Shown piece by piece: positions 17,225 through 25,299 of a stretch of 64,000 nucleotides of DNA (position 1 is the first letter of the stretch; each line of letters starts with the position of its first letter). The DNA is from Bacteroidetes bacterium UBA7662 (lineage in GTDB: Bacteria; Bacteroidota; Bacteroidia; UBA7662): assembly GCA_002483345.1 (NCBI GenBank), contig DLHS01000005.1:173947-237946 (forward strand). Reading direction: 5' to 3'. Position numbers and translations under genes: made by a program. Under the pieces are notes generated by a model. The model saw only the letters and a list, made by a program, of their open reading frames with translations, made no database searches and had not been told where the DNA came from.

Positions 17225-17833
17225 ATGGCAAGATATACAGGTCCCAAAAGCAAAATCGCCCGCAAGTTTAAGGAAGCGATTTTCGGTCCGGATAAAGCGC
17301 TGACCCGCAAGAACTACCCTCCGGGCCAGCATGGTGCTTCACGTCGTGCTCCGAAAAAATCGGAATACGCCATCCAGCTCATGGAGAAGCAAAAAGCGAA
17401 ATACACTTATGGTGTTTTGGAACGTCAGTTTGCAAAAACTTTCGACCGTGCACAACGTAAACGTGGCACTACCGGTGAGAACCTCCTGAAATTCCTTGAG
17501 GCCCGTCTCGACAATACCGTTTTCCGCCTTGGCATAGCACCTACCCGTTCGGCTGCCCGCCAGCTGGTTGGTCACCGTCACATCACTGTGAATGGTAGCC
17601 TGGTGAACATTCCTTCTTACGAACTGCGCCCCGGTGATGTTATCGGTGTTCGGGAGAAATCAAAAAGTCTGGAAGTGGTTACAGAAGCGTTGAGCGGAAA
17701 AACCATCTCTAAATTCTCGTGGTTGGAGTGGGACAAAGACAAAATGGAAGGCAAATTCATCGACTTCCCGATGCGCGACCAGATTCCTGAGAACATCAAG
17801 GAGCAGCTGATCGTAGAATTGTACTCCAAGTAA
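17225..17833 (+). CDS. rpsD: 30S ribosomal protein S4
   Basis: A protein of 202 aa. It begins MARYTGPKSKIARKF and has the S4 RNA-binding signature RLDNTVFRLGIAPTRSAARQ followed by VGHRHITVNG. S4 initiates 30S assembly and often represses the alpha operon. The N-terminus lacks the zinc-binding cysteines. Confidence 0.98.
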   Translation: MARYTGPKSKIARKFKEAIFGPDKALTRKNYPPGQHGASRRAPKKSEYAIQLMEKQKAKYTYGVLERQFAKTFDRAQRKRGTTGENLLKFLEARLDNTVFRLGIAPTRSAARQLVGHRHITVNGSLVNIPSYELRPGDVIGVREKSKSLEVVTEALSGKTISKFSWLEWDKDKMEGKFIDFPMRDQIPENIKEQLIVELYSK

Positions 17834-17861
17834 TTTTTTTAACTTAATATTCTATCTATAC

Positions 17862-18854
17862 ATGTCGATCCTAGCATTTCAGAAGCCAGACAAAGTAGTG
17901 ATGCAGAAGGCAAACGATTTCGAAGGCAGCTTCGAATTCAAGCCTTTGGAGCCCGGATTTGGTGTTACTATCGGTAACGCGCTTCGCAGGATCCTGCTCT
18001 CTTCGCTGGAAGGTTACGCCATCACCAGCATCCGTATTCCGGGTGTTGACCACGAATTCCAAACCATCAAAGGTGTAGTGGAAGATGTGGTAGAGATTGT
18101 GCTCAACCTCAAGCAGGTGAGATTCAAGAAGAAGTTTGATACAGCCGATGCGGAGAAAATCTACGTAACGGTTAAAGGCAAGGACACATTCGTGGCCGGA
18201 GACATTGAGAAGTTTTCTTCCAATTTCACCATCCTGAATCCTGAGCTGGTCATCGCCCATATGGAAACATCGGTGAGCTTCGAAATTGAACTTACTGTAG
18301 AAAAGGGTCGTGGTTATGTTCCTGCCGAAGAGAACAAAGTAGTTGATTCTGTGATTGGCGTTATTCCAATCGATTCAATCTATACCCCGATTAAAAACGT
18401 GAAGTATGCCATCGAAAATACCCGCGTTGAGCAGAAAACCGACTATGAGAAGCTGATCATTGATATCAAAACTGATGGTTCCATCCATCCGGAGGAGGCT
18501 TTGAAAGAAGCAGCCAAAATCTTGATTCAGCATTTCATGTTGTTCTCTGACGAATCAATCACCCTTGAGTCGAAGCCTAAAGACGTTGCGAGCGAAGTGG
18601 ATGAGAACATCCTGCACATGCGCAAAATTTTGAAGACACCTTTGTCTGATCTTGATTTGTCGGTGCGCGCTTACAATTGTCTGAAAGCAGCAGAGATTAA
18701 AACCCTGGGCGACCTCGTAAAATACGATATCGCTGATCTGTTGAAATTCCGCAACTTCGGGAAGAAGTCGCTGACAGAGCTGGAAGAGCTGGTCCGTGAA
18801 AAAGGCCTCACTTTCGGCATGGAAATCACCAAATATAAACTTGACGAGGAGTAA
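17862..18854 (+). CDS. rpoA: DNA-directed RNA polymerase subunit alpha
   Basis: A protein of 330 aa. The N-terminal dimerisation domain contains GFGVTIGNALRRILLSSLEG, the assembly signature; the C-terminal domain contains LSVRAYNCLKAAEIKTLGDL and FRNFGKKSLTELEELV, which contact upstream DNA and activators. The AT-rich spacer after rpsD is 28 bp. A single-copy core enzyme subunit. Confidence 0.98.
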   Translation: MSILAFQKPDKVVMQKANDFEGSFEFKPLEPGFGVTIGNALRRILLSSLEGYAITSIRIPGVDHEFQTIKGVVEDVVEIVLNLKQVRFKKKFDTADAEKIYVTVKGKDTFVAGDIEKFSSNFTILNPELVIAHMETSVSFEIELTVEKGRGYVPAEENKVVDSVIGVIPIDSIYTPIKNVKYAIENTRVEQKTDYEKLIIDIKTDGSIHPEEALKEAAKILIQHFMLFSDESITLESKPKDVASEVDENILHMRKILKTPLSDLDLSVRAYNCLKAAEIKTLGDLVKYDIADLLKFRNFGKKSLTELEELVREKGLTFGMEITKYKLDEE

Positions 18855-18859
18855 GCATA

Positions 18860-19360
18860 ATGCGTCACGGCAAAACATTCAATCACTTAGGCAGAACTGC
18901 CCCCCATCGCGAGGCTATGTTGCAAAACATGGCGATCTCGTTGATCGAGAAGAAACGTATCAACACCACAGTTGCGAAAGCCAAGGCGTTGCGTAAGTTC
19001 ATCGAGCCCATCATCACCAAATCGAAGAAGGATAATACCCATTCTCGTCGTACTGTATTCTCTTATCTTCAGGATAAGGAATCTGTAAAAACCCTTTTCG
19101 GCGATATAGCCGTGAAAGTGGCCGACCGTCCTGGTGGTTATACCCGCATCATCAAAACCGGCTTCCGTCTGGGAGACGCGGCTGAGATGTGCATGATCGA
19201 GCTGGTAGACTATAACGAGCTGCTGCTCGGCGAAGGCAACGAGAAAAAGGCGAAAAACACCCGCCGTTCACGGGCCAAAAAAGCCACTGCTGCTCCGAAG
19301 GCCGCTGCGAAAAAAACCGAAGCCGCTGGCGACAGCGCTGAAGAAGCAGCCGCTGTATAA
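18860..19360 (+). CDS. rplQ: 50S ribosomal protein L17
   Basis: A protein of 166 aa: MRHGKTFNHLGRTAPHREAM, the family start, and the domain end LGDAAEMCMIELVDYNE at about residue 120. Bacteroidota-type L17 proteins carry an Ala/Lys-rich tail like the one seen here (KKATAAPKAAAKKTEA). It is the last gene of the superoperon, followed by a terminator. Confidence 0.97.
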   Translation: MRHGKTFNHLGRTAPHREAMLQNMAISLIEKKRINTTVAKAKALRKFIEPIITKSKKDNTHSRRTVFSYLQDKESVKTLFGDIAVKVADRPGGYTRIIKTGFRLGDAAEMCMIELVDYNELLLGEGNEKKAKNTRRSRAKKATAAPKAAAKKTEAAGDSAEEAAAV

Positions 19361-19382
19361 TGCATTGATTTTTCATGGTAAG

Positions 19383-19414
19383 CCCCGTTCGATTTTATTG
19401 AACGGGGTTTTTTT
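19383..19414 (+). terminator. Rho-independent terminator of the ribosomal superoperon
   Basis: CCCCGTTC (19383-19390) pairs with GAACGGGG (19400-19407) around a 9-nt loop, followed by seven T. It lies 22 bp after the rplQ stop. Confidence 0.9.
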
Positions 19415-19473
19415 ATGCCCGCAGAATGGCGGAGGTACACTATCCACGCACTGTGGATTATTCGCTGTCGATT

Positions 19474-19509
19474 TACCTTTGAAAAACACCTGTTTTGACG
19501 TTAAATTTG
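19474..19509 (+). promoter_or_regulatory. Candidate tandem promoters of carA
   Basis: Two TAnnTTTG elements lie upstream of carA: TACCTTTG at 19474-19481 and TAAATTTG at 19502-19509. The TTTG of the first is 20 bp before the second and could serve as its -33 element. The downstream site would give a leader of under 10 nt. Confidence 0.5.
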
Positions 19510-19522
19510 TAAAACATTTCGC

Positions 19523-20620
19523 ATGAAACTACTCGAAAAAGTACCGGCCATCCTTTTACTCGAAGACGGCACTTTTTTTCACGGCTTTTCCGCCGGTAAA
19601 ACAGGAACCACCTGGGGAGAAATCTGCTTCAATACCGGTATGACCGGCTACCAGGAGGTGTTTACAGATCCTTCCTATTTCGGACAGATACTCGTGACAA
19701 CCAATGTACACATCGGGAATTACGGTATCCAGCACAATGAATCGGAATCGAAGAAAATCCAGATTGCAGGGCTTGTTTGCCGCAATTTTAACATCGCCTA
19801 TTCCCGTAAATCAGCCGATCAGAACATTCAGGATTACTTCATAGACAATAGTCTGGTCGCGATTACGGATGTAGATACCCGTGCCCTGGTGAGACACATC
19901 CGCTCCAAAGGCGCGATGAATTGTATCATATCGTCAGAAAGTCTTGATGTTACCGTGTTGGCCGACCAACTTAAAAAAGTGCCTTCCATGGAAGGGCTGG
20001 AGCTTGCATCTAAAGTTTCTACCACACAGGCATTTGATCTTGGATCCGCCGATGCCCGGTACAGGGTTGCTGTGATGGATTATGGCGCGAAGGAGAACAT
20101 CATCCGTTCCCTGCTTTCAAGAGATTGTCAGCTACGGGTATTCCCCCACAATGCCTCACTCAGCGAAATACAGGCCTATCAGCCCCATGGCGTGATGCTG
20201 ACGAATGGGCCCGGCGATCCGTCGGTGATGACAGCACAGATAGCGGTGGTGAAAGAAATGCTGGAAGCCAACATGAGCGTTTTTGGGATTTGTCTCGGCC
20301 ACCAGCTGCTCGCTTCTGCGGTCGGGGTGAAGACTTTCAAAATGCACCACGGTCACCGGGGAATTAACCACCCGGTTAAAAACCTGCTGACAGGTAAGTC
20401 GGAGATAACCTCCCAGAACCACGGTTTTGGCGTAGATCCGGAAAGCGTGAAGGCCAATCCGATGGTAGAGATTACCCACATCAACCTGAACGACCAAACA
20501 ATTGAAGGCATACGAATCAAGGGTAAAAAGGCGTTTTCGGTTCAGTATCATCCCGAAGCCTGTCCCGGCCCGTATGACGCACGCTATTTATTTGATGATT
20601 TTATTGCTAACCTGAATTAA
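19523..20620 (+). CDS. carA: Carbamoyl-phosphate synthase small subunit (glutaminase)
   Basis: A protein of 365 aa. It hydrolyses glutamine and passes ammonia to the large subunit CarB to form carbamoyl phosphate for pyrimidine and arginine synthesis. The N-terminal half has LEDGTFFHGFSAGKTGTTWG and TGMTGYQEVFTDPSYFGQI. The C-terminal class I amidotransferase domain has the nucleophile Cys in VFGICLGHQLLASAV and the His/Glu pair in QYHPEACPGPYDA. No carB lies in the window. The rplQ-carA-eno order is common in this phylum. Confidence 0.96.
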   Translation: MKLLEKVPAILLLEDGTFFHGFSAGKTGTTWGEICFNTGMTGYQEVFTDPSYFGQILVTTNVHIGNYGIQHNESESKKIQIAGLVCRNFNIAYSRKSADQNIQDYFIDNSLVAITDVDTRALVRHIRSKGAMNCIISSESLDVTVLADQLKKVPSMEGLELASKVSTTQAFDLGSADARYRVAVMDYGAKENIIRSLLSRDCQLRVFPHNASLSEIQAYQPHGVMLTNGPGDPSVMTAQIAVVKEMLEANMSVFGICLGHQLLASAVGVKTFKMHHGHRGINHPVKNLLTGKSEITSQNHGFGVDPESVKANPMVEITHINLNDQTIEGIRIKGKKAFSVQYHPEACPGPYDARYLFDDFIANLN

Positions 20621-20630
20621 CCCAAGCCCT

Positions 20631-21917
20631 ATGCCAGTAATTGAAGATATTTTTGCCCGCCAGATCCTGGATTCACGCGGCAACCCCACCATCGAAGTAG
20701 ATGTAATCACTTCCGACGGTTATACCGGCCGTGCTGCAGTGCCTTCAGGTGCTTCGACAGGTATACACGAAGCAGTTGAGCTGCGTGACGGTGACGAGAC
20801 CGCCTATATGGGCAAAGGTGTAACCAAGGCCATCGACCATGTCAATGAACTCATTTGTGAGGAATTGGTGGGGATGGATGTTTATGACCAGCAAGGTCTT
20901 GACGAGGTTATGATCGCCCTCGACGGAACCGCCAACAAATCTAAACTCGGTGCGAACGCTATTTTGGGGGTCTCGCTGGCTGCGGCGCGCGCTGGTGCAG
21001 CGTCCTGTAACATGCCGTTGTACCGTTACGTGGGTGGACTGAATGCCAATCTGCTGCCCATCCCCATGATGAATATCCTCAATGGAGGCGCACATGCCGA
21101 TAACAGTATCGATTTTCAGGAGTTTATGGTGATGCCGGTAGGTGCCACCAGCTTCAGCGAGTCGTTGCGGTGGGGAACAGAAGTCTTCCATCACCTCAAA
21201 GCCGTGCTGAAGAAAAAGGGCATGTCGACCAATGTAGGTGACGAGGGTGGTTTTGCACCCAATATCAAATCGAATGAAGAAGCTATCGAGATTGTCATTA
21301 CTGCCATAGAAGCAGCCGGTTACAAGCCCGGAGAAGATATTTACATCGCCATGGATGCGGCTACTACCGAGTTTTATGATGAGAAAACAGGTCTGTATAC
21401 CTTCAAAAAATCGAGTGGTAAACAAATGACCTCTGCTGAAATGGTTGCTTACTGGTCGGAATGGGTGAAGAAGTATCCGATTATCAGCATCGAAGATGGC
21501 CTGGCGGAAGACGACTGGGATGGCTGGGCTGCCCTGACCAAGGCCATTGGCAGTAAAGTACAATTGGTAGGAGATGATTTATTCGTGACCAATGTAAAAC
21601 GGCTTCGCCGCGGTATTGAGAGTAAAATTGCCAATTCTATACTTGTAAAAGTTAACCAGATCGGCTCTCTTACCGAAACCCTGGATGCGGTACAAATGGC
21701 ACAATCGGCTTCCTACACCAGTATTATGAGTCATCGTTCGGGTGAAACCGAAGATACCACCATTGCTGACCTGGCTGTGGCCATGCGGACCGGACAAATC
21801 AAAACCGGCTCTGCTTCCCGTTCTGACAGGATTGCAAAATACAACCAGCTGCTTCGCATAGAAGAAGAATTGGGTGATAGTGCACAATTCCTCGGAAAAG
21901 CATTTAAATTTGCTTAA
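20631..21917 (+). CDS. eno: Enolase (phosphopyruvate hydratase)
   Basis: A protein of 428 aa, full length. It converts 2-phosphoglycerate to phosphoenolpyruvate in glycolysis and needs magnesium. Seen are ARQILDSRGNPTIEVDV, the PSGASTGIHEAVELRD loop, the metal Asp/Glu ligands in AMDAATTEF, SIEDGLAEDDW and LVGDDLFVTN, and the signature ILVKVNQIGSLTETLDAV, with SHRSGETEDTTIADLAV at the end. It starts 10 bp after carA and is probably co-transcribed. Confidence 0.98.
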   Translation: MPVIEDIFARQILDSRGNPTIEVDVITSDGYTGRAAVPSGASTGIHEAVELRDGDETAYMGKGVTKAIDHVNELICEELVGMDVYDQQGLDEVMIALDGTANKSKLGANAILGVSLAAARAGAASCNMPLYRYVGGLNANLLPIPMMNILNGGAHADNSIDFQEFMVMPVGATSFSESLRWGTEVFHHLKAVLKKKGMSTNVGDEGGFAPNIKSNEEAIEIVITAIEAAGYKPGEDIYIAMDAATTEFYDEKTGLYTFKKSSGKQMTSAEMVAYWSEWVKKYPIISIEDGLAEDDWDGWAALTKAIGSKVQLVGDDLFVTNVKRLRRGIESKIANSILVKVNQIGSLTETLDAVQMAQSASYTSIMSHRSGETEDTTIADLAVAMRTGQIKTGSASRSDRIAKYNQLLRIEEELGDSAQFLGKAFKFA

Positions 21918-21918
21918 G

Positions 21919-22215
21919 ATGGAACGTCTGAAAAAGGTCTGGCCCTGGTTGAAAAACCGCTACGTGCTTACCCTCCTCATTTTTGCGGTGTGGATGACTT
22001 TTTTCGATAGCCATGATTTGATAACTCAATTCCGCTACAAAGCGCGTTTAGGGGAGCTCGAAGAAAATAAGCAGTTTTATCTCGAACAGATTGAGCAGGT
22101 AAAAAAGGACCGCGAAGAGCTCATGACAAATGCAGAAATGCTTGAAAAATTTGCACGAGAGAAGTATAAAATGAAGAAGGACGACGAGGATTTATACATC
22201 GTTATCCGGGACTGA
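21919..22215 (+). CDS. Septum formation initiator family protein (FtsB/DivIC-like)
   Basis: A 98-aa bitopic membrane protein starting MERLKKVWPWLKNRYVLT; it begins 1 bp after the eno stop. One transmembrane helix (about residues 15-32, YVLTLLIFAVWMTFFD) is followed by a charged coiled coil (about 42-80, ELEENKQFYLEQIEQVKKDR), then the short FAREKYKMKKDDEDLYIV motif typical of the family. FtsB/DivIC bridges FtsL and FtsQ in the divisome. The eno-ftsB order is widely conserved. Confidence 0.85.
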   Translation: MERLKKVWPWLKNRYVLTLLIFAVWMTFFDSHDLITQFRYKARLGELEENKQFYLEQIEQVKKDREELMTNAEMLEKFAREKYKMKKDDEDLYIVIRD

Positions 22216-22224
22216 ACTATCCTG

Positions 22225-22259
22225 AAAGCCGTTTCTTAACTGAGGCGGCTTTTTTTTTT
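22225..22259 (+). terminator. Rho-independent terminator after the FtsB-like gene
   Basis: AAAGCCG (22225-22231) pairs with CGGCTTT (22246-22252), followed by a run of T to 22259. It starts 10 bp after the stop at 22215. Confidence 0.75.
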
Positions 22260-22260
22260 G

Positions 22261-22303
22261 CAGACATCGAGAGGCGAGATGCGAGATACGAGAGGCGAGA
22301 CTT
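22261..22303. repeat. CGAGAGG-type heptamer repeat, copy 2
   Basis: After CAGACAT come five exact-phase heptamers: CGAGAGG, CGAGATG, CGAGATA, CGAGAGG, CGAGACT (22268-22302). It lies just past the terminator of the upstream operon, between convergent genes. Confidence 0.85.
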
Positions 22304-22349
22304 GGGTATTTGACAGGGGAGCTTTCTTCGTGCTGCAGTGCTTTGAAAA

Positions 22350-23489
22350 TCAAGGCTTAAAAGGAAGTGCCAGGGTCATATTGGCCTGACGCAGGTCTTT
22401 GTAGTCTGTGCCATTGTCGCTGAAGAGGCGGCAATCGATTTCACCACTAATTTTTCGGGTAGGGAGCCCATTCGCATCTTTTTCGAAGGGTAGTATGGCG
22501 TGGATAACAAACTGTGACCAGGAGGGTTGCTGACCGTGAAGAGTGCTGAAACTGTTTGCAGCGGCGTCGGTATAATCTACCCTTACATGACCGAGCTGAA
22601 GAGGGTCAGTGGACCGGTTATTCGTCATCTTGAAATTGGAAGTGCAGAAAAAATCAGGATCGGACGAGACATTTTTTGTTACGGAAAGCGAGCAACCTTG
22701 TGAATAGATGTTCATGGTAATCTGGAAAACCGGTAGTGTGATGGAATCCAGCATAATATTAGCACTTGCCAGCACATAAGTTGATCCGTTTACTACCCAT
22801 TGAATCAGGGCAACGGGGCTGTTGATGGTCACGCCTACGGTATCAAGTTTTATCATCCGGGTACCTTGAATGTAGGATACGCGGAAGTCACCCGTGCAGG
22901 CCGGGAGTGTGTTTTCAATCACTACAGGATGTATAATGCTGTTAGAACAGCCATTGGTGAAGGTTGTGTTCAGCAGTACATTGTAGGTTCCGGTACGCAG
23001 GCTTACCTCCGGCTCAGAGCCGGTGAGTTGTGCCACGAGTTGATTGGAGTTGTGTTCCCTGATTTCCCAGTCATAGCCCGAAGCGGGACTACCGGCGCTA
23101 CCGGCAGATTGTTGTTGTAATTGAATGGTTCGAAGGCTGCCGGAAGTTATCTGGAAGGGATAGTCCTGCTCTTTGAGCGTAGAATCTATATCCATGGGTG
23201 CGTTTGGATCCTTAACCGTATAATCCCGCAGAATAATCGTGAATTGATTGGTGCAGTTGTCACACCCTGCCGGGGCAATGGTTCCCCGGAGTTCGTAGAC
23301 CGACTGATCGTCCTGTTCCAGCGCTGTGAGCATTATACGTTGATCAATTCCTGCCTCAAAGCGGAAAGGAGTGCCATCGAGCAAGCCACTCAGGGAGAAA
23401 ACCGGGTCGTTCAGGCGTGTACCATGCTCGGGCAAGGTAGCCTCCCGGCATCCGGCTATAAGGAGAAGAAGAAAATAAAACTTTCTCAT
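22350..23489 (-). CDS. Hypothetical lipoprotein
   Basis: A protein of 379 aa with a type II signal peptide: MRKFYFLLLLIAGC, with the lipobox Cys at position 14, so probably anchored to the outer membrane. The rest is rich in Thr, Ser and beta-type sequence, with scattered paired cysteines (for example CDNCTN and CSLSV). One segment, YDWEIREHNSNQLVAQLTG, looks like a PKD/Ig-like fold. No enzyme motif is seen. It overlaps the upstream gene by 4 bp (ATGA), so it is the third gene of the sigma factor operon and probably works with the barrel protein. Function unknown. Confidence 0.7.
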   Translation of the reverse strand: MRKFYFLLLLIAGCREATLPEHGTRLNDPVFSLSGLLDGTPFRFEAGIDQRIMLTALEQDDQSVYELRGTIAPAGCDNCTNQFTIILRDYTVKDPNAPMDIDSTLKEQDYPFQITSGSLRTIQLQQQSAGSAGSPASGYDWEIREHNSNQLVAQLTGSEPEVSLRTGTYNVLLNTTFTNGCSNSIIHPVVIENTLPACTGDFRVSYIQGTRMIKLDTVGVTINSPVALIQWVVNGSTYVLASANIMLDSITLPVFQITMNIYSQGCSLSVTKNVSSDPDFFCTSNFKMTNNRSTDPLQLGHVRVDYTDAAANSFSTLHGQQPSWSQFVIHAILPFEKDANGLPTRKISGEIDCRLFSDNGTDYKDLRQANMTLALPFKP

Positions 23490-24679
23490 GGGGCCAGACG
23501 ATACAAGTGATAGTGGAGACTGAAACGCAGGGGAGGCTCAGCGGGGATGTAAAGGGGGCCATTTCCGCCGGGGGTTGCCTGATACCGAAGTCCAAGTGAA
23601 AAGGCATCGTGAATTCGAAACTGATAGGCCGCATACCAGCCTATTGTAGCATAGGAAAGGGAAGTCAACCGTCCTTTGCTGGTTGCCGATTCTTCTGAAA
23701 CGAGGAGGTTATTCTCATAATTGGCACGGTGTTCCCGGATATTTGATCCCAGATAATGATGGTAGCTGATACCTGCACCAAGGATGTGTTTAGGATGAAT
23801 CTGCCAGCTGATTCCAGCAGGAATGTACAGCATCAACGCATCCCGTACGATTGTTTCATGGCTGCTGACTGATTGGCCGAAACCAAAAAGTGTATCGGTC
23901 ACCATACTGCTGGCTGACAATCCGTTCCGGTACGAAAGCGATGGTTCAAGTTGTATGCCTAACCTGGGTGTAAAATACCAATGGCCAAAAATACCAGTGG
24001 TGATGCTGTTTTGAGCTAATCCGCCCCGCTCTGTAGTAGCTTTTTGGCGTCCAGCCGAGAGGGTGATGCCCAGCCATAAGTCGGGAGACTGTTGAGCCGG
24101 AGCAGCAGGGCGCTCGAAAGGTTTTTCAACTATTTCCCTTGGTTTGCCGAGGAATTCCTTTTCAATTTCTTTTCTGCTGAAAAGAGAGGTTTTTTTGTTT
24201 TTGAGCCTTATAAGGAAAATATCTTCTCTTTCGGTATTTTCTAAAGGGAGGGAGATGGCTTCGGTAGACAGGTGTGTATTTCCCATTTCATCCGTGAGGA
24301 GGCGGACGGGTTGGGATTGTTTCTTTTTTTGGCTAAGGCTATCGCCGGTGCTTGTTTTTCCGGCCTCCACCGTGGCGACAGAGGCTATTTCAACGTTGCC
24401 GGACTTGACGGGCTGTGTTGGCTGTTCTGGCTGTGTGCTGAAAGCGTTGGTTTCAGCCAAAGGGCTTGGGGAAGAGACCGTACGCTGGCTCCATAAGTAC
24501 CAGCTTCCTGCTGTTACCAGCAGGACAGTCAGCACAAAGAAGGGCCACCACCAAAGGAGGGGGCGTTTTTTGCGTTGCTCGAGCAATGCCTGGGCTTTTT
24601 CCCAGGCGGCGGGGTCGTAGTCGAACTCCCGGCTTTCCAGCACGCGCTTCAGGGTCTTATCAAATTCTTCCGGACGCAT
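23486..24679 (-). CDS. Anti-sigma-like membrane protein fused to an outer-membrane beta-barrel
   Basis: A protein of 397 aa. Residues 1-40 are a charged, helical cytoplasmic segment (MRPEEFDKTLKRVLESREFD); 41-63 are a strong transmembrane helix (LLWWWPFFVLTVLLVTAGSW); about 64-195 are a low-complexity Ser/Thr/Gln-rich linker; about 198-397 read as alternating beta strands ending in an aromatic residue-rich strand (PLRFSLHYHLYRL), typical of an 8-stranded outer-membrane barrel. It overlaps the ECF sigma gene by 20 bp, which supports an anti-sigma role for the N-terminus. The single chain could therefore link the outer and inner membranes. The anti-sigma role is inferred from position and architecture only. 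Confidence 0.65.
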   Translation of the reverse strand: MRPEEFDKTLKRVLESREFDYDPAAWEKAQALLEQRKKRPLLWWWPFFVLTVLLVTAGSWYLWSQRTVSSPSPLAETNAFSTQPEQPTQPVKSGNVEIASVATVEAGKTSTGDSLSQKKKQSQPVRLLTDEMGNTHLSTEAISLPLENTEREDIFLIRLKNKKTSLFSRKEIEKEFLGKPREIVEKPFERPAAPAQQSPDLWLGITLSAGRQKATTERGGLAQNSITTGIFGHWYFTPRLGIQLEPSLSYRNGLSASSMVTDTLFGFGQSVSSHETIVRDALMLYIPAGISWQIHPKHILGAGISYHHYLGSNIREHRANYENNLLVSEESATSKGRLTSLSYATIGWYAAYQFRIHDAFSLGLRYQATPGGNGPLYIPAEPPLRFSLHYHLYRLAP

Positions 24680-25232
24680 GTCTCTTTACTTTTTCTTCCT
24701 GGAGGTTGGCTTGCAATAACTGTCGGGCATGGGAGAGGTGCCACTTGGAAGTGTTCTCACTCATACCGAGCATGTCTGCAATCTCTCGGTGTTTGAAGCC
24801 ATCGATGGCGTATAGATTAAATACGCTTCCGGTGACCGGGGGGAGTTTTCGGATGAGCTGCAACAGATGGTCGTAGCCTATCCGGTCGTAGATATGGTTG
24901 TTAATCTGACCGTCAGCTTGTTCCCATGCTTCTGGGTTTTCTACCGACAGGAGATTGTCCCTATATGTTTTTTCGACCCTGTATTTATCAATGATGGTAT
25001 TAATCGTGACTTTTTTGAGCCAGGGTACTATGGGTTGTGCGGGGTCGTATTTATGGAGATGAAAGACAATTTTCACGAAGGCGGTGTTGAGCATTTCGGT
25101 TGCTTCGTCTTTGGAGCGGGCATAGCGCATGCATATCTGCATCAGCAGACTAAAACACAACTTATAGAGCTGGTGTGTGGCCGCTCTGTTTTGTGCAATA
25201 CAGGCTTCTATGAGCTCTTTACCTATCTCCAT
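24660..25232 (-). CDS. RNA polymerase sigma factor, ECF family
   Basis: A protein of 190 aa. Region 2 is seen as MRYARSKDEATEMLNTAFVKIVFHLHKYD and the WLKKVTINTIIDKYR helix (both shortened motif quotes: DEATEMLNTAFVKI is the core). Region 4 is seen as KLPPVTGSVFNLYAIDGFKHREIA followed by LGMSENTSKWHLSHARQLL, the helix-turn-helix (core: IADMLGMSENTSKWHLSHAR). It would direct RNA polymerase to a small set of envelope-related promoters. The stop overlaps the start of the anti-sigma-like gene by 20 bp. A strong hairpin lies 8 bp before its start codon. Confidence 0.9.
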   Translation of the reverse strand: MEIGKELIEACIAQNRAATHQLYKLCFSLLMQICMRYARSKDEATEMLNTAFVKIVFHLHKYDPAQPIVPWLKKVTINTIIDKYRVEKTYRDNLLSVENPEAWEQADGQINNHIYDRIGYDHLLQLIRKLPPVTGSVFNLYAIDGFKHREIADMLGMSENTSKWHLSHARQLLQANLQEEKVKRHASGRI

Positions 25233-25240
25233 GTTGAAAT

Positions 25241-25272
25241 ACGACAGGGTGGACTTGCATCCACCCTGTCGT
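25241..25272 (-). promoter_or_regulatory. 13-bp perfect hairpin between the T9SS gene and the sigma factor
   Basis: ACGACAGGGTGGA (25241-25253) and its exact complement (25260-25272) enclose a 6-nt loop. On the transcribed (minus) strand it starts 27 nt after the stop of the T9SS gene and ends 8 nt before the sigma factor ATG. Only a weak ATTTCAAC follows, so it is a poor classical terminator. It may be an attenuator or may fold over the ribosome-binding region of the sigma factor. Confidence 0.7.
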
Positions 25273-25299
25273 CATACGATGTTGTTGAGGAATGTTGGT

